A DNA stretch of 60,101 bases from Phaeobacter sp. 11ANDIMAR09 (GCF_001294455.1 NZ_LIKT01000026.1:1-60101); one strand, 5' to 3'; counted from the stretch's first letter, positions 44,371 through 54,638 are shown. Numbers and translations are program-made. The notes: a model not told the origin generated them from the letters alone.

Positions 44371-45731
44371 CGGCGCGAAGGTCCCCGTTTTGCACGTTTC
44401 TTATTGCGGCCGCGCAGCTGGCTCTTCTCGATCAACCCTTCGTACTGATGGGCGAGAAGATGGCTTTGCGCTTGCTGAATGGTATCCATCGTAACCGAAA
44501 CAACAATCAAGACTGACGTTCCGCCAAAATAGACCGGGAAAGCAAATTGACCGCGCAGAACTTCCGGAAGCAAACAAACCAGCGCCAGATACATCGAACC
44601 CAGAACCAGAACCCGGTTCACAACATATTCAATATATTCGGCTGTCTTCTTGCCGGGGCGAATGCCGGGAACAAAGCCGTTCTGGTTCTTCAGGTTATTC
44701 GCAACATCCTCAGGTTTGAACGCAACGTTGAAGGTGTAGAAATAGGCAAAGAACACGATCATCGAGACAAAGAACAACAGATACAGCGGCTGACCGGGGC
44801 CAAAGTTGGCAAGAAGCCAAGACATCACCGGACCGTTGGTAGCACCAGAAGAAAAGGCCGAGATCGTGGTTGGCAGCAGCAAAAGCGAGCTGGCAAAGAT
44901 CGCCGGGATAACGCCTGCTGGGTTCACTTTGACCGGCAGATGCGAGGAGCCACCATCATAGACCTTCATGCCGACTTGGCGGCGCGGGTACTGGATGTGG
45001 ATCTTGCGCAGGGCGCGCTCCATAAAGACAACAAACATGATCACCGCGATCACCATCAGGATCACACCAATGATCACAGCAGGGCTGATTGCACCGGAGC
45101 GACCGGAGGCAAAGAATTGCGCGATGGAGGCTGGGACTTCGGCAATGATGCCAACAAAGATAATGAGCGAGATGCCGTTGCCGAGACCACGCTGGGTGAT
45201 CTGCTCACCCAACCACATCAGGAACATGGTGCCACCCACCAGGGTGATCATGCAGGCCATGCGGAAATACATGCCAGGATCTGTCGCCAAATCACCGGCT
45301 TCCAGCGAAACCGCCAGACCATAGGCCTGGGCTGTTGCCAGCGCCACGGTGCCGTAGCGGGTGTATTGGTTGATTTTCTTTTGGCCCTGAGCACCCTCTT
45401 TTTTGAGCTGCTCAAGCGCCGGAACCATCGAGGTCAGCAGCTGGACAATGATCGAAGCCGAGATATAGGGCATGATCCCAAGGGCAAAGATGCCCATACG
45501 GCCAAGGGCGCCACCGGTGAACATCGACACCATGCCGCCAATGCCCTGTCCCGCCGCTTCCATAAAGTTGCGTAGGGCGTTTGCGTCGATGCCAGGAACC
45601 GGAATAAAGGTGCCGAGGCGATAGACGATCAAAAGGCCAAGCGTAAACAAGATGCGATTGCGCAGATCCGTGGCTTTGCCAAGTGCGGACCAGCTGGTGT
45701 TCGCTGCCATTTGTTCTGCTGCTGATACCAT
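44367..45731 (-). CDS. secY: preprotein translocase subunit SecY
   Basis: 454 residues with ten membrane helices, the channel of the Sec translocon. Signature segments include [34 protein letters not shown] and [12 protein letters not shown] with the following GLAVSLE. It follows rplO by ~110 bases, the usual spc order, and is coupled to adk. Confidence 0.97.
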   Translation of the reverse strand: MVSAAEQMAANTSWSALGKATDLRNRILFTLGLLIVYRLGTFIPVPGIDANALRNFMEAAGQGIGGMVSMFTGGALGRMGIFALGIMPYISASIIVQLLTSMVPALEQLKKEGAQGQKKINQYTRYGTVALATAQAYGLAVSLEAGDLATDPGMYFRMACMITLVGGTMFLMWLGEQITQRGLGNGISLIIFVGIIAEVPASIAQFFASGRSGAISPAVIIGVILMVIAVIMFVVFMERALRKIHIQYPRRQVGMKVYDGGSSHLPVKVNPAGVIPAIFASSLLLLPTTISAFSSGATNGPVMSWLLANFGPGQPLYLLFFVSMIVFFAYFYTFNVAFKPEDVANNLKNQNGFVPGIRPGKKTAEYIEYVVNRVLVLGSMYLALVCLLPEVLRGQFAFPVYFGGTSVLIVVSVTMDTIQQAQSHLLAHQYEGLIEKSQLRGRNKKRAKRGPSRR

Positions 45732-45841
45732 GAAATGGGTCTCTTTTTGCGAAAACGCCGCCCGGAGCCCTTTTCCGGCTCGGACGGCGTATAGGAAAAC
45801 TGATGACCTATGTAAGCGGCATTTGCGCCGCTCACAAGGCG

Positions 45842-46312
45842 TTACTCAGCTGCGGCTGCTGTTGCCACGGTCAATGCGCCACCGGCCTTTGCAACTGCTT
45901 CAACAGCAGCGGCGGATGCGCCGGTTACCGCGATGGTGGCTTTGGCGGTGAATTCACCTTTGGCCAGAACGCGCACACCGTCTTTTTTGCGGCGGATCAG
46001 ACCGGAAGCCACCAGAGTGTCTTCGGTGATCGAGGCTGCGTCCAGCTTGCCCAGGTCGATGAATTTCTGGATCAGGCCCAGGTTTACAACGGCGTAGGCC
46101 TTACGGTTTGGCTTGTTAAAGCCACGCTTAGGCAGACGCTGGTACAATGGCATCTGGCCGCCTTCGTAGCCATTGATCGAAACACCCGAACGGGATTTCT
46201 GACCTTTGATACCACGGCCACCCATTTTACCCTTGCCGGAGCCGGGACCACGGGCAACGCGCATGCGTTTTTTGGAGGCGCCTGGATTGTCGCTGAGTTC
46301 GTGAAGTTTCAT
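45842..46312 (-). CDS. rplO: 50S ribosomal protein L15
   Basis: 156 residues: [40 protein letters not shown] and [18 protein letters not shown] are the L15 hallmarks. L15 is a late-assembling large-subunit protein with a flexible Gly/Arg-rich N-terminus. Normally it follows rpmD directly; here 800 bases with terminators and a DUF1127 gene intervene, and a promoter candidate sits before it. Confidence 0.97.
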   Translation of the reverse strand: MKLHELSDNPGASKKRMRVARGPGSGKGKMGGRGIKGQKSRSGVSINGYEGGQMPLYQRLPKRGFNKPNRKAYAVVNLGLIQKFIDLGKLDAASITEDTLVASGLIRRKKDGVRVLAKGEFTAKATIAVTGASAAAVEAVAKAGGALTVATAAAAE

Positions 46313-46413
46313 TTCGCTTCTCCTTAGCCGGATGTGATCCCAGAAGCGTAAACAGGATCAACCACGGCATGTCTTTGATTTATGATTCCATGACCCCAAG
46401 AGGCCACCGCAGG

Positions 46414-46442
46414 CATATAGCCCCCCTTCCCCAATGGATCAA
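46414..46442 (-). promoter_or_regulatory. promoter for rplO-secY-adk
   Basis: On the minus strand TTGATC (46442-46437) and TATATG (46419-46414) with a 17-base spacer, 102 bases before the rplO start and past the DUF1127 terminator. A good sigma-70 match that explains separate expression of this segment. Confidence 0.55.
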
Positions 46443-46518
46443 GCCCTAGCAGCCCCGTGGGTTTCACATTGACGCTAAGGCGACGATGCCCCTCGTCACC
46501 GCCCCCCGTGGCACAAAC

Positions 46519-46550
46519 CAAAAACGCCCCCATCCAAAGACAGAGGCGTT
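46519..46550 (-). terminator. terminator of the DUF1127 gene
   Basis: Minus-strand AACGCC (46550-46545) pairs with GGCGTT (46528-46523) and is followed by TTTGGTTT, 38 bases after the DUF1127 stop. Confidence 0.65.
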
Positions 46551-46587
46551 CTTGCGACCAGGAGCGAGGGAGGAGAGCTCTGGCTGG

Positions 46588-46803
46588 TCAGTGACACTGA
46601 TGAACGTGTTTGCGCGCGATATCAGCGATATCGCAGCGGCGCACGCCGATATCGGCCAATTCGCGGTTGGTGAGGCGAGACAGCTGCGCATAGGTGCGCT
46701 TGTACTCGCGGCTCATCGCCCAGTTAGCCGCGACTTGCGCCACAAAGGCGCGCAAACGTGCAACCGGACCAAATTCCGAGGTGATGTTTTGAACAAAAGC
46801 CAT
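46588..46803 (-). CDS. DUF1127 small protein
   Basis: 71 residues. The C-terminal DUF1127 motif is clear: LSRLTNRELADIGVRRCDI followed by ADIARKHV. Such small proteins are common in alphaproteobacteria; some bind RNA or phosphate-related targets, but function here is unknown. ATG 46803 was chosen as the family start; the frame continues upstream without coding signs. It has its own terminator and lies in the rpmD-rplO break of the ribosomal cluster. Confidence 0.82.
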   Translation of the reverse strand: MAFVQNITSEFGPVARLRAFVAQVAANWAMSREYKRTYAQLSRLTNRELADIGVRRCDIADIARKHVHQCH

Positions 46804-47131
46804 TTTGTATTCCTTATCTTCGGCTGGAACCCATTTCCCAGCCCTTTTCAGACCCGTTTTAGGTGTCCCTGAAATAAAGGATTTAATTTGCCACAAACAA
46901 CCACTGCCGCAAGACAACCCGCTATGCATGGGGCGCATAAGAGGCCGCCTCACCGCGCCAAGATTTTGCTCAGAGACAGGCCTAGGGCGGCCAGGGGCGC
47001 GGCCGTGATCTGACAGATTTGAGGGATCTGCGCAGGCCCTTGCTCCCCCCTGCCCAAAGTCCAAAGGGCACAATAGAAGAAGGCGCCCCCGGTTTCCCGA
47101 AAGCGCCCTCAACAGGTCACTCGAAAGAGGC
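46804..47131. other. intergenic region between rpmD and the DUF1127 gene
   Basis: Contains the rpmD terminator and, on the minus strand, a weak promoter candidate for the DUF1127 gene: TTGTTT (46900-46895) and TTATTT (46877-46872) with a 17-base spacer. No other gene is visible. Confidence 0.4.
47082..47107 (-). terminator. terminator after rpmD
   Basis: GGCGC/GCGCC and CGG/CCG stacks separated by a 3x3 internal loop form a hairpin about 25 bases past rpmD; on the minus strand a TTCTTCTATT tail follows. Weaker than the other cluster terminators. Confidence 0.5.
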
Positions 47132-47320
47132 TTAGTCGCGCTCTTCGATGATCTCTACCATGTGAGAGATCTTGCGAACCATGCCACGAACCGAAGGGGT
47201 ATCTTCGAGTTCACGGGTTTTGTGCATCTTGTTCAGACCCAGACCGATCAGCGTCGCGCGCTGGTCGGCGGGGCGGCGGATCGGGGAACCGATCTGCTTA
47301 ACAACGATTGTTTTAGCCAT
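47132..47320 (-). CDS. rpmD: 50S ribosomal protein L30
   Basis: 62 residues: [21 protein letters not shown], then [16 protein letters not shown] and a RKISHMVEI end. L30 binds the large subunit near L5/5S rRNA side. It follows rpsE by 12 bases and ends the spc segment, which is cut off from rplO by a terminator. Confidence 0.96.
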   Translation of the reverse strand: MAKTIVVKQIGSPIRRPADQRATLIGLGLNKMHKTRELEDTPSVRGMVRKISHMVEIIEERD

Positions 47321-47332
47321 CTGTCCGTCTCC

Positions 47333-47902
47333 TTACGCTTCTGCTGCTTCAGCAGCAGGTGCTTCGTCCCGCTTGGGCAGGATGTCGGCAACCTTTTTAC
47401 CACGACGCTGTGCAACCGAACGCGGGCTCTGCTCTTTGGTCAGGCCGTTGATGGTGGCACGGATCATGTTGTAGGGGTTCTGAGAACCGATCGATTTGGA
47501 CACAACGTCTTTGACGCCGAGCATTTCGAAAACGGCACGCATTGGACCACCGGCGATGATACCAGTACCTTCAGGTGCGGTACGCATCACAACCTTGCCG
47601 GCACCGTGACGACCATCGATGTCGTGGTGCAGGGTACGGCCCTCTTTCAGAGGCACACGAACCATCTGACGCTTGGCCTGCTCGGTTGCCTTACGGATGG
47701 CTTCAGGTACTTCTTTTGCTTTACCTTTGCCAAAGCCGACACGGCCTTTCTGATCGCCAACAACAACCAGGGCTGCAAAACCAAAGCGCTTACCGCCTTT
47801 TACGGTTTTGGAGACGCGGTTGATCGCGACCAGACGGTCTGCGAATTCCGGGGTCTCTTCTTCGCGGCGGCCACGGCCACGGCGGTTTTCACGTTCTGCC
47901 AT
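47333..47902 (-). CDS. rpsE: 30S ribosomal protein S5
   Basis: 189 residues. An N-terminal [14 protein letters not shown] extension precedes the S5 dsRBD-like core ([39 protein letters not shown], split here). S5 shapes the mRNA entry site and decoding accuracy. ATG 47902 starts the family sequence; the frame is open upstream to 47959. Confidence 0.97.
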   Translation of the reverse strand: MAERENRRGRGRREEETPEFADRLVAINRVSKTVKGGKRFGFAALVVVGDQKGRVGFGKGKAKEVPEAIRKATEQAKRQMVRVPLKEGRTLHHDIDGRHGAGKVVMRTAPEGTGIIAGGPMRAVFEMLGVKDVVSKSIGSQNPYNMIRATINGLTKEQSPRSVAQRRGKKVADILPKRDEAPAAEAAEA

Positions 47903-48014
47903 TGGGCATTCCTTTTTGACTGGCGCTTGGCGCCTATTGTTCCAATCCTGGTGGGACACTCCCGCAGGAGCATCCCCCGGATCATCGGGGCGGCGTCACC
48001 GCCGCCCGCAAGTC

Positions 48015-48374
48015 TTAGATCTTCAGACCGCCTTCACGCGCAGCGTCGGCCAGAGCCTTCACTTTGCCGTGGAACAGGAAGCCGCCACGATCGAAGTAGG
48101 CCTCGGAAACACCAGCCGCCTTGGCGCGCTCGGCGATAACCGAGCCCACTTTGGTGGCGGCTTCGATGTTGTTCTTGCCAACAAAGCCGAGATCTTTTTC
48201 GAGGGTCGAAGCCGCTGCCAGTGTCTTGCCTGCGCGATCGTCGATCAACTGAACAAAGAGGTTCTTGTTCGAACGATGCACGGAAAGACGCAGGCGATCT
48301 GCGTTGACCTTGCGAAGTTTGTTCCGGACGCGCAGGCGACGCTTCAGAAACAGGGTACGTTTGCTGTTTGCCAT
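48015..48374 (-). CDS. rplR: 50S ribosomal protein L18
   Basis: 119 residues: [21 protein letters not shown], the strand [10 protein letters not shown] and the C-terminal [23 protein letters not shown] pattern. L18 binds 5S rRNA. ATG 48374 is the L18 start; upstream in-frame codons overlap the end of rplF. Confidence 0.97.
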   Translation of the reverse strand: MANSKRTLFLKRRLRVRNKLRKVNADRLRLSVHRSNKNLFVQLIDDRAGKTLAAASTLEKDLGFVGKNNIEAATKVGSVIAERAKAAGVSEAYFDRGGFLFHGKVKALADAAREGGLKI

Positions 48375-48385
48375 TGTGCTGGTCC

Positions 48386-48919
48386 TTACTTCTTCTTGCC
48401 TTCCTTGCGGAAGATGAATTCGCCCTTGTAGCGGATGCCTTTGCCTTTGTAGGGCTCGGGACGGCGCCATTCACGGATCTTAGCCGCGACTTCGCCCACC
48501 TGCTGCTGGTCGATACCTTCCACAACGATTTCGGTCTGCTTCGGAGCGGTAATGGTGATACCTTCCGGAGCAACGAATTCGACATCATGGCTGTAGCCCA
48601 GGTTCAGCTTCAGGGTGTTCCCCTGCATCTGAGCCCGGTAACCAACACCCTGAATCTCCAGCTCTTTTTTGAAGCCGGTGGTCACGCCAGCAACCAGGTT
48701 TGCAACCATGGTGCGGGACATGCCCCACTGCTGACGGGCGCGCTTGGACATGCCGCGAGGCGTGACCGAAACAGCGTTGTCTTCAACAGTCAGAGTGACG
48801 TCGTCGGTAGCAGTGAAGCTGCGGGTGCCCTTAGGGCCCTTTACTTCAATGCTCTGGCCGGAAACTGCTGCGGTAACACCGCTGGGCAGTTGGACCGCTT
48901 TTTTACCAATACGGGACAT
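48386..48919 (-). CDS. rplF: 50S ribosomal protein L6
   Basis: 177 residues: [26 protein letters not shown], and the conserved [19 protein letters not shown] end. L6 sits at the base of the stalk near the factor-binding site. In the rpsH-rplF-rplR-rpsE order. Confidence 0.97.
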   Translation of the reverse strand: MSRIGKKAVQLPSGVTAAVSGQSIEVKGPKGTRSFTATDDVTLTVEDNAVSVTPRGMSKRARQQWGMSRTMVANLVAGVTTGFKKELEIQGVGYRAQMQGNTLKLNLGYSHDVEFVAPEGITITAPKQTEIVVEGIDQQQVGEVAAKIREWRRPEPYKGKGIRYKGEFIFRKEGKKK

Positions 48920-48931
48920 CGATAGACCTCC

Positions 48932-49324
48932 TTAGAAGACGGTGCAGAGCACTTCGCCGCCAACATTGGCTGCGCGTGCGTTTGCGTCCGACATCACACC
49001 CTTGGGGGTGGAGACAATCGACACACCCAGGCCCTGACGGACCGACGGGATGTCATTGACGCCCATGTAAACGCGACGGCCAGGCTTGGAAACCCGCTTC
49101 ACTTCGCGAATGACAGGATCGCCATCGTAGTACTTGAGGCTGATTTCCAGGGCCGGGTGGCCGCGTTCATCAGTGGTTTTCTCATAACCGCGGATGTAAC
49201 CCTCGTCTGCCAGCACGTCCAGAACCCAAGCCCGCAGCTTTGACGCTGGGGAGCTTACGGTGGATTTGCCACGCATTTGCGAGTTACGGATACGGGTGAG
49301 CATATCGCCGATAGGATCGTTCAT
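48932..49324 (-). CDS. rpsH: 30S ribosomal protein S8
   Basis: 130 residues: [43 protein letters not shown] in parts, and the end [13 protein letters not shown]8 binds 16S rRNA and, in Escherichia coli, represses the spc operon by binding a site near rplE; whether that holds here cannot be seen. Confidence 0.97.
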   Translation of the reverse strand: MNDPIGDMLTRIRNSQMRGKSTVSSPASKLRAWVLDVLADEGYIRGYEKTTDERGHPALEISLKYYDGDPVIREVKRVSKPGRRVYMGVNDIPSVRQGLGVSIVSTPKGVMSDANARAANVGGEVLCTVF

Positions 49325-49337
49325 ATCTGTCTCTCCC

Positions 49338-49643
49338 TTACCAGCTCGATTTCACCATACCGGGGATCTGGCCATTCGAGCCCAGTTCCCGCAGCGCGAT
49401 CCGGCTGACCTTCAGCTTACGATAGTAAGCGTGAGGACGACCGGTCAGCTGACAACGGTTGTGCAAACGTGTCGCCGAGGAGTTCCGCGGCAATTTCGCC
49501 AGTGTCAGACGCGCCTTGAAGCGCTCTTCCATCGACTTGGACTCGTCATTCGCGATTTCTTTCAGCTCGGCGCGTTTTGCGGCATATTTTGCCACCAGAC
49601 GCTCGCGCTTTTTCTCGCGTTCGATCATGCTTTTCTTAGCCAT
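49338..49643 (-). CDS. rpsN: 30S ribosomal protein S14 (zinc-free form)
   Basis: 101 residues: [20 protein letters not shown], then [24 protein letters not shown]. The length and lack of the paired CxxC motifs mark the zinc-independent long form. Lies between rplE and rpsH in the spc order. Confidence 0.97.
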   Translation of the reverse strand: MAKKSMIEREKKRERLVAKYAAKRAELKEIANDESKSMEERFKARLTLAKLPRNSSATRLHNRCQLTGRPHAYYRKLKVSRIALRELGSNGQIPGMVKSSW

Positions 49644-49665
49644 GTCTCTACTATCCTTCCCGCGC

Positions 49666-50229
49666 TCAGCTATTGAAGGGCATGTTGAAAGCTTTCAACA
49701 GCGCCTTAGCTTCCGCATCGGTATTCGCGGTGGTGGCAATCACGATATCCATGCCCCAGTTCTCGTCGATTTTATCAAAATCGATTTCCGGGAACACAAG
49801 ATGCTCTTTCAGGCCCATGGCGTAGTTGCCACGACCGTCAAAGGAGGTACCCGATACGCCGCGGAAGTCACGGATACGGGGCATCGCGATGGTGATCAGA
49901 CGATCCAGGAATTCAAACATCCGGTCGCCGCGCAGAGTAACCTTTGCGCCCATTGGCATGCCTTCGCGAACGCGGAAGCCTGCAATGGAGTTCTTTGCCA
50001 CGGTGGTCAGAGCTTTCTGACCCGCGATGGTGGAGAGATCAGCCTGAGCGGATTTGGCTTTCTTGCTGTCTTTGACAGCAGCGCGGCCACAACCGATGTT
50101 CAGAACGATTTTTTCCAGCTTAGGCAGCTGCATTTCGTTCTTATAGCCGAACTCTTCTTTCAGGGACGCACGGATGCTGTCCTTGTAAAGCGTCTTCAGG
50201 CGGGGGGTGTAGGTTGCGTTATCAAGCAT
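49666..50229 (-). CDS. rplE: 50S ribosomal protein L5
   Basis: 187 residues: [53 protein letters not shown] and [21 protein letters not shown]5 binds 5S rRNA and contacts the P-site tRNA and S13. Its start overlaps the rplX stop by one base. Confidence 0.97.
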   Translation of the reverse strand: MLDNATYTPRLKTLYKDSIRASLKEEFGYKNEMQLPKLEKIVLNIGCGRAAVKDSKKAKSAQADLSTIAGQKALTTVAKNSIAGFRVREGMPMGAKVTLRGDRMFEFLDRLITIAMPRIRDFRGVSGTSFDGRGNYAMGLKEHLVFPEIDFDKIDENWGMDIVIATTANTDAEAKALLKAFNMPFNS

Positions 50230-50534
50230 CAGACAGTCTCCCCAGTGGTTTTGGCGAAGCGGACCTTTTTGTCGTCTTCCATGCGGAAGCCAACGCGGGT
50301 CGCTTTACCGTTGCTGTCCAGCAGGGCCAGGTTCGACAATTCGATTGGCAGTGCCTTGGGCAGACGGCCGCCCTGTTCATTCTGCGACTGACGTGTGTGG
50401 CGGATCGCCATGTTCACACCATCAACAACAGCTTTGCCGGACTTGGGGTCAACAGAGGCGATGGTGCCTTCTTTGCCCTTGTCCTTGCCGGCCAGTACGA
50501 CAACCTTGTCGCCTTTACGGAGTTTAGCAGCCAT
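50229..50534 (-). CDS. rplX: 50S ribosomal protein L24
   Basis: 101 residues with the KOW motif [19 protein letters not shown] at the start, then [16 protein letters not shown]24 initiates large-subunit assembly. It follows rplN by two bases. Confidence 0.97.
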   Translation of the reverse strand: MAAKLRKGDKVVVLAGKDKGKEGTIASVDPKSGKAVVDGVNMAIRHTRQSQNEQGGRLPKALPIELSNLALLDSNGKATRVGFRMEDDKKVRFAKTTGETV

Positions 50535-50536
50535 GG

Positions 50537-50905
50537 TTACAGCACCTCCGGAGCAAGCGAGATGATTTTCATGAAGTTTTTAGCGCGCAGCTCACGAACA
50601 ACTGGGCCAAAGATACGCGTACCTACGGGCTCATTGTTGTTGTTCAGGATCACGGCGGCGTTGCGATCAAAACGGATCGCAGTACCGTCGGGGCGACGGA
50701 CTTCTTTTGCGGTGCGCACGACGACGGCCTTACGGACATCACCTTTCTTAACGCGACCGCGGGGGATGGCTTCCTTAACCGAGACAACAATGATGTCGCC
50801 TACGGATGCGTATTTACGCTTGGAACCACCCAGAACCTTGATGCACTGAACTCGGCGAGCGCCGGAGTTGTCAGCAACATCCAGGTTTGTTTGCATCTGG
50901 ATCAT
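50537..50905 (-). CDS. rplN: 50S ribosomal protein L14
   Basis: 122 residues: [41 protein letters not shown] and [14 protein letters not shown]14 lies at the subunit interface. It follows rpsQ after about 97 bases, a wider spacing than its neighbours. Confidence 0.97.
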   Translation of the reverse strand: MIQMQTNLDVADNSGARRVQCIKVLGGSKRKYASVGDIIVVSVKEAIPRGRVKKGDVRKAVVVRTAKEVRRPDGTAIRFDRNAAVILNNNNEPVGTRIFGPVVRELRAKNFMKIISLAPEVL

Positions 50906-51002
50906 GTGGTTTCTCCCGACCTATGGGGCAGCGATGCGTGCTGTAATCCCCCAGGGTTTCGACAAACTGGTCAGTTTGCCGCTTATGGGACCTTACGGTC
51001 TC

Positions 51003-51233
51003 TTAAGCGGTCAGAACTTCCCAGCGTTTCGTTTTCGATTTCGGCGCGCATTCGATGATGCGGACTTGGTCGCCGACCTTGAAAGCGTTCTGTTCATCGT
51101 GCGCCCGATATTTCTTGGACTTACGAATGGTCTTTTTCAGAACAGGGTGCGTGAAGCGGCGTTCAACCGAAACTGTTACGGTCTGGGCGTTGGCGTCGCT
51201 GGTCACGGTGCCTGCGAGAATACGTTTGGGCAT
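51003..51233 (-). CDS. rpsQ: 30S ribosomal protein S17
   Basis: 76 residues: [40 protein letters not shown] and [16 protein letters not shown]17 is a primary 16S rRNA binder with an OB fold. Starts 12 bases after rpmC. Confidence 0.97.
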   Translation of the reverse strand: MPKRILAGTVTSDANAQTVTVSVERRFTHPVLKKTIRKSKKYRAHDEQNAFKVGDQVRIIECAPKSKTKRWEVLTA

Positions 51234-51245
51234 CTGTCAGGCTCC

Positions 51246-51449
51246 TTATTCTGCAGCTGCGGCTGCAGCTTTTTCGTTCAGGATGGTTTTCACACGAGCA
51301 GCATTGCGGCGTGCCGCTTTGATGCCTGCAGTGTTTTCCAGCTGACCGGTAGCTTGTTGAAAACGGAGATTGAAGCTCTCTTTTTTCATGTTGGCAAGCA
51401 CATCGCGGAGTTCATCCACGGTCTTGTCACGCAGATCATTGGCGTTCAT
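51246..51449 (-). CDS. rpmC: 50S ribosomal protein L29
   Basis: 67 residues: [20 protein letters not shown], then [19 protein letters not shown] and the [14 protein letters not shown] helix. L29 is at the exit tunnel, a docking site for nascent-chain factors. L16-L29-S17 are contiguous in most bacteria; here L29 is 2.8 kb from rplP and opens its own segment. No clear promoter was found upstream. Confidence 0.96.
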   Translation of the reverse strand: MNANDLRDKTVDELRDVLANMKKESFNLRFQQATGQLENTAGIKAARRNAARVKTILNEKAAAAAAE

Positions 51450-51730
51450 CGCCTTTGTTCCTTGTCCAAAGCACCAGAAGGCCCCGTGAGGGTCACCTTG
51501 TCATCTGGTGGGTTATGTAAAACCCGCACTTGAGAAGTGCAGAAAAGAATCGCCGGGGCCAAATCCAAGGTGAATTTAGCCCAAGCGATGTGCTCCTATA
51601 AGGGAGATAGGGGGTGGGGGCAAGGGAAAGGTTAGTCTTGCAAAGTTGCCACCGCGACAACACAATCTAAAGGGGGTATTCACCCATTCTGCAATCTTAT
51701 AACGGAAGTCACCGCAAGGGGGAACAGCAT

Positions 51731-52147
51731 ATGTCAGGCCGAGGACCGGAAACAACTCAAACTGCTAAACTCGTGACGCGAGGAACCAGCAAATACGCTG
51801 TATTTGAGACCATCGCGACAGGCCACCACTGGATCGCTTGGAAAGACTTGAAGGTTAGAGTCACGTCTGAAAACCACGCAACCTTCACAGCGACCATCGC
51901 TCAAACACCAGCACAGGGTTCACGGTCCCATGAGCTAGATTCTGTGACCGTTGAGCTATTGGATAAGGATGGCATCCATGTTGCCTTCATTTGTAGAGGC
52001 TTGGAGCACGGTTTTGAAGAATGCGGGCATCAAAAAGAGAAGGAAAACAATACGCTTCCGCCCGAAGGGATCACTATTCCCGACCTTTTTCAGAAGGCTG
52101 ACGCAGCTCGAATCCACCTTGTGCCAGGCTTATGTGTAAATTGCTAA
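51731..52147 (+). CDS. orphan hypothetical protein inserted in the ribosomal cluster
   Basis: Not recognised. 138 residues, soluble, no signal peptide, with a beta-rich look (TSENHATFTATIAQTPAQGS, VTVELLDKDGIHVAFICRG) and Cys near the C-terminus (EECGH, LCVNC). AAGGGGGAA lies before ATG 51731. Base composition is AT-richer than the flanking ribosomal genes and the gene faces against them, both signs of acquisition. A shared hairpin element follows the stop (52153-52212). Function unknown. Confidence 0.65.
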   Translation: MSGRGPETTQTAKLVTRGTSKYAVFETIATGHHWIAWKDLKVRVTSENHATFTATIAQTPAQGSRSHELDSVTVELLDKDGIHVAFICRGLEHGFEECGHQKEKENNTLPPEGITIPDLFQKADAARIHLVPGLCVNC

Positions 52148-52152
52148 GATAG

Positions 52153-52212
52153 GCGCCGCCCGACCCTCCCTACAGGTGAGCGCTTCACGCCCACCCAGGG
52201 TCAGGCACCGCC
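52153..52212. repeat. imperfect hairpin element downstream of the orphan gene
   Basis: An outer inverted pair (GCCCGACCCT and AGGGTCAGGC) encloses an inner pair (GGTGAGCG and CGCCCACC), six bases past the stop of 51731-52147. It contains the 13-base CCCAGGGTCAGGC (52194-52206) that recurs at 57773-57785 downstream of the other orphan gene. Confidence 0.6.
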
Positions 52213-52404
52213 CTTGTGTTGCATGTGATGCTTTAGGCTCCCATTTAGAGCCAAAAGGGACGGGCTTGTCATTGGCCAACCAGATAAGCTCCGCCTGTTC
52301 TCAGGCGACATGATCCCCCGGACCATCTCCAAGACGCTTTTGGTCTCCGACCGTTCGCCCCTCAATCGTTCCCCCGGAACGATTGCCGCTTCGCTGACCA
52401 GGGC

Positions 52405-53025
52405 TCACTCCCAGCGATAATTAAAGCTGACGGAGATACGCTCGTCTTCGGCCATGTTTATCGGGACCTCGTGGCGCAGCCAGCTTTCCCACAAGAGCAC
52501 ATCGCCCACGGCGGGCTTCATGTAGATAAAGGGCTTCAGCTCACGCCGCGCCTCTTTGGTGCGGGTGGGGGCGGCCATCATCCGGCCAGAACGCGGGTCT
52601 TCCAGTTTCAGCGCGCTCGCCCCTTCGGGCATCGCCACATAGGTGGTGCCAGAGATGACTGAGTGGGGATGCAGATGCGAGGAATGCATGCCGCCCTCTG
52701 GCAGGATATTGATCCAGAGATCCTCGAGCACCAGCTTGCGGCCATCCAGATCAAACTCCAGATCCTTGGCGAAATTCATCACATGTTCATCCAGCGACTT
52801 CACCAGATCGGCAAAGACCGGAAAGCGCCAGGGCAGATCCGTGAGTGAGGCATAGGAGGTATAGCCGGGATAGCCGTTCTCCTCGCACCAATCCTGTCCA
52901 GCCTCGTCATCTTCAGCGATAACAATGCAAGAGGTTTCCATTTCCTGCGCATCAATTGCCGGTCCGCATTCGGACAGAGCAGCACGGTACAAGCGGGTCA
53001 CAAAGAGGGATTCTATCTGGGCCAT
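52405..53025 (-). CDS. 2OG-Fe(II) oxygenase family protein (TIGR02466-like)
   Basis: 206 residues. The iron site is suggested by the His-rich HSSHLHPHS (H114, H117, H119, H121) and a later RHEVP, with an Arg in the final ERISVSFNYRW for 2-oxoglutarate. This pattern (LHPHSVISGTTYV ... WESWLRHEVP) fits the TIGR02466 putative dioxygenase family. The substrate is unknown; some relatives hydroxylate proteins. Not ribosomal, though its presence in the rplP-rpmC gap is intriguing because ribosomal oxygenases exist elsewhere; there is no direct evidence for that here. Confidence 0.8.
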   Translation of the reverse strand: MAQIESLFVTRLYRAALSECGPAIDAQEMETSCIVIAEDDEAGQDWCEENGYPGYTSYASLTDLPWRFPVFADLVKSLDEHVMNFAKDLEFDLDGRKLVLEDLWINILPEGGMHSSHLHPHSVISGTTYVAMPEGASALKLEDPRSGRMMAAPTRTKEARRELKPFIYMKPAVGDVLLWESWLRHEVPINMAEDERISVSFNYRWE

Positions 53026-53133
53026 ATGGGCGGTTTACAGCATCCAAATCACGAGCGCGAGCCTGTTCATCGCAGCACTTCCCCATCCCATCGCCTGTGC
53101 CTAAAGTGGGGAACAGGACAGAGGGATGAAGAC

Positions 53134-53601
53134 ATGAAATGGATCTTTCGGATTATCACCCATGGTGCCGCTCTCGTGGCGGGTATCGCGCTTGGCATCT
53201 ATATCTTGCCGATCCTCACCGCACCTGACGGCCCGGATCCTGGCAGCTTGCAAAGCGCCGCCAATGAGGCACAGTTCAGCGCCGCATTTTCCCGCGATTT
53301 GAAAGGCAGCGACTTTCTGCATTGGGGCGACGGCAGCATCAGCCTGTCACCTGAGCGGATCACCCATATCGGAACCCTGGCGCCGGGGCCTGACTACAAA
53401 CTCTATCTGACCCCGGCTTTTGTCGAGGACGAAGCCACTTTCCTGGCGCTCAAATCCGAGGCGGTCCGAATTGGAGACGTCCAGATGTTCAACGGGCTGA
53501 TCCTCGACGTCCCCGACGGAGTTGACATCACGCGCTACAACAGCGTCGTCATCTGGTGCGAGGCCTTTGGCGAATTCATCACTGCCGCGCAATACCAATA
53601 G
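53134..53601 (+). CDS. DM13 domain protein, membrane-anchored
   Basis: 155 residues. An N-terminal membrane helix (AALVAGIALGIYILPIL) places a ~115-residue DM13 domain in the periplasm: FSRDLKGSDFLHWGDGSISL, YKLYLTPAFV and the conserved VVIWCEAFGEF with single Cys142. DM13 domains are proposed to take part in electron transfer or cysteine chemistry. GAGGG lies before ATG 53134, which decides the start. It is one of four non-ribosomal genes in the rplP-rpmC break. Confidence 0.82.
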   Translation: MKWIFRIITHGAALVAGIALGIYILPILTAPDGPDPGSLQSAANEAQFSAAFSRDLKGSDFLHWGDGSISLSPERITHIGTLAPGPDYKLYLTPAFVEDEATFLALKSEAVRIGDVQMFNGLILDVPDGVDITRYNSVVIWCEAFGEFITAAQYQ

Positions 53602-53607
53602 GGTGCG

Positions 53608-53943
53608 CTAGCCTCCGACCACAGAGATCGCACAGCCCGCATGGGCGTTGGGCTGGCCGACGTGATGCGGATTCTGCACAAGATACCAGACCACACGGCC
53701 GCCAGCGTCATGGGTGCGCGAATAGGTGCAGCCATTGGCAGTGGTCCAATGGGCGGCATTGCCACTGAACGAGATGTTTTCCTGCGACAACCCGGAATCG
53801 ATCCTTTGACGCTGTACAACCGGGTTACGATAATTGGTGGCCGGACCATAGGTTCCAGACAGGTCATTGCCTCCAAACTCAGCCTCGCCACAGGCGGTGA
53901 CTGACACGAGGGTTAGGGCAGATACAGGCAGCAGCATCTTCAT
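53608..53943 (-). CDS. putative lipoprotein
   Basis: 111 residues with a lipoprotein signal (MKMLLPVSALTLVSVTAC, lipid-attached Cys18). The mature part has SGTYGPATNYR and a histidine/cysteine-containing end (WYLVQNPHHVGQPNAHAGC). No family recognised. GGAG nine bases upstream supports ATG 53943; a GTG three bases earlier is in frame. It ends seven bases from the convergent DM13 stop. Confidence 0.7.
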   Translation of the reverse strand: MKMLLPVSALTLVSVTACGEAEFGGNDLSGTYGPATNYRNPVVQRQRIDSGLSQENISFSGNAAHWTTANGCTYSRTHDAGGRVVWYLVQNPHHVGQPNAHAGCAISVVGG

Positions 53944-54165
53944 CACTCTTTACTCCATAAAAACATCAACTGTTGCCAATTTGGAGACAAAGAATGGAAC
54001 ATGCGTAAACAATCTTTCGTTTAGTAAAATTGTCACCAATCTCTCCAAGGGTTGAAGTGGGTTTGCCTGGCAAGAGGGATCTTGACTGCCAGATCTTGCA
54101 GACCTCGTTTCGCCCACCCCAAGCTACCCTTTGCGGCCCGGAGAGCAGAGCAGATAGGACCAGAC

Positions 54166-54201
54166 AAAGAAAAACCCCCGCCGATTGCTCAGCGGGGGTT
54201 T
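54166..54201 (-). terminator. terminator after rplP
   Basis: Minus-strand AAACCCCCGC pairs with GCGGGGGTTT over a 10-base loop and is followed by TTCTTTG with further Ts, 25 bases past the rplP stop. It ends the rplB-to-rplP segment, where most bacteria would run on into rpmC. Confidence 0.9.
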
Positions 54202-54224
54202 CTGATTTTTCTCGATGACCGGGC

Positions 54225-54638
54225 TTACCAGTCTTCGCGAACCACGACGCGGGTTTTCACCGGCAGCTTCATCGCAGCAAGACGCAGGGCCTCGCGCGCG
54301 ATGTCGTCGTTGACGCCGTCGATTTCGAACATCACGCGGCCAGGTTTGACCTTGCATGCCCAATAATCCACGGAACCTTTACCCTTACCCATACGAACTT
54401 CGACGGGCTTGGAGGTGACTGGAGTATCTGGGAAGATACGGATCCAGACACGACCCTGACGTTTCATGTGACGGGTCATGGCACGACGGGCAGCTTCGAT
54501 CTGACGCGCGGTGACGCGCTCAGGTGTGGTTGCCTTGAGGCCGTAGGTGCCAAAGTTCAGATCAGAGCCGCCTTTGGCTTCGCCCTTGATCCGGCCTTTG
54601 TGCATCTTGCGGAATTTTGTACGCTTTGGTTGAAGCAT
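54225..54638 (-). CDS. rplP: 50S ribosomal protein L16
   Basis: 137 residues: [44 protein letters not shown] and [23 protein letters not shown] in parts. L16 organises the A-site region of the large subunit. It follows rpsC and is the last gene before the cluster is broken by four unrelated genes and a terminator. Confidence 0.97.
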   Translation of the reverse strand: MLQPKRTKFRKMHKGRIKGEAKGGSDLNFGTYGLKATTPERVTARQIEAARRAMTRHMKRQGRVWIRIFPDTPVTSKPVEVRMGKGKGSVDYWACKVKPGRVMFEIDGVNDDIAREALRLAAMKLPVKTRVVVREDW

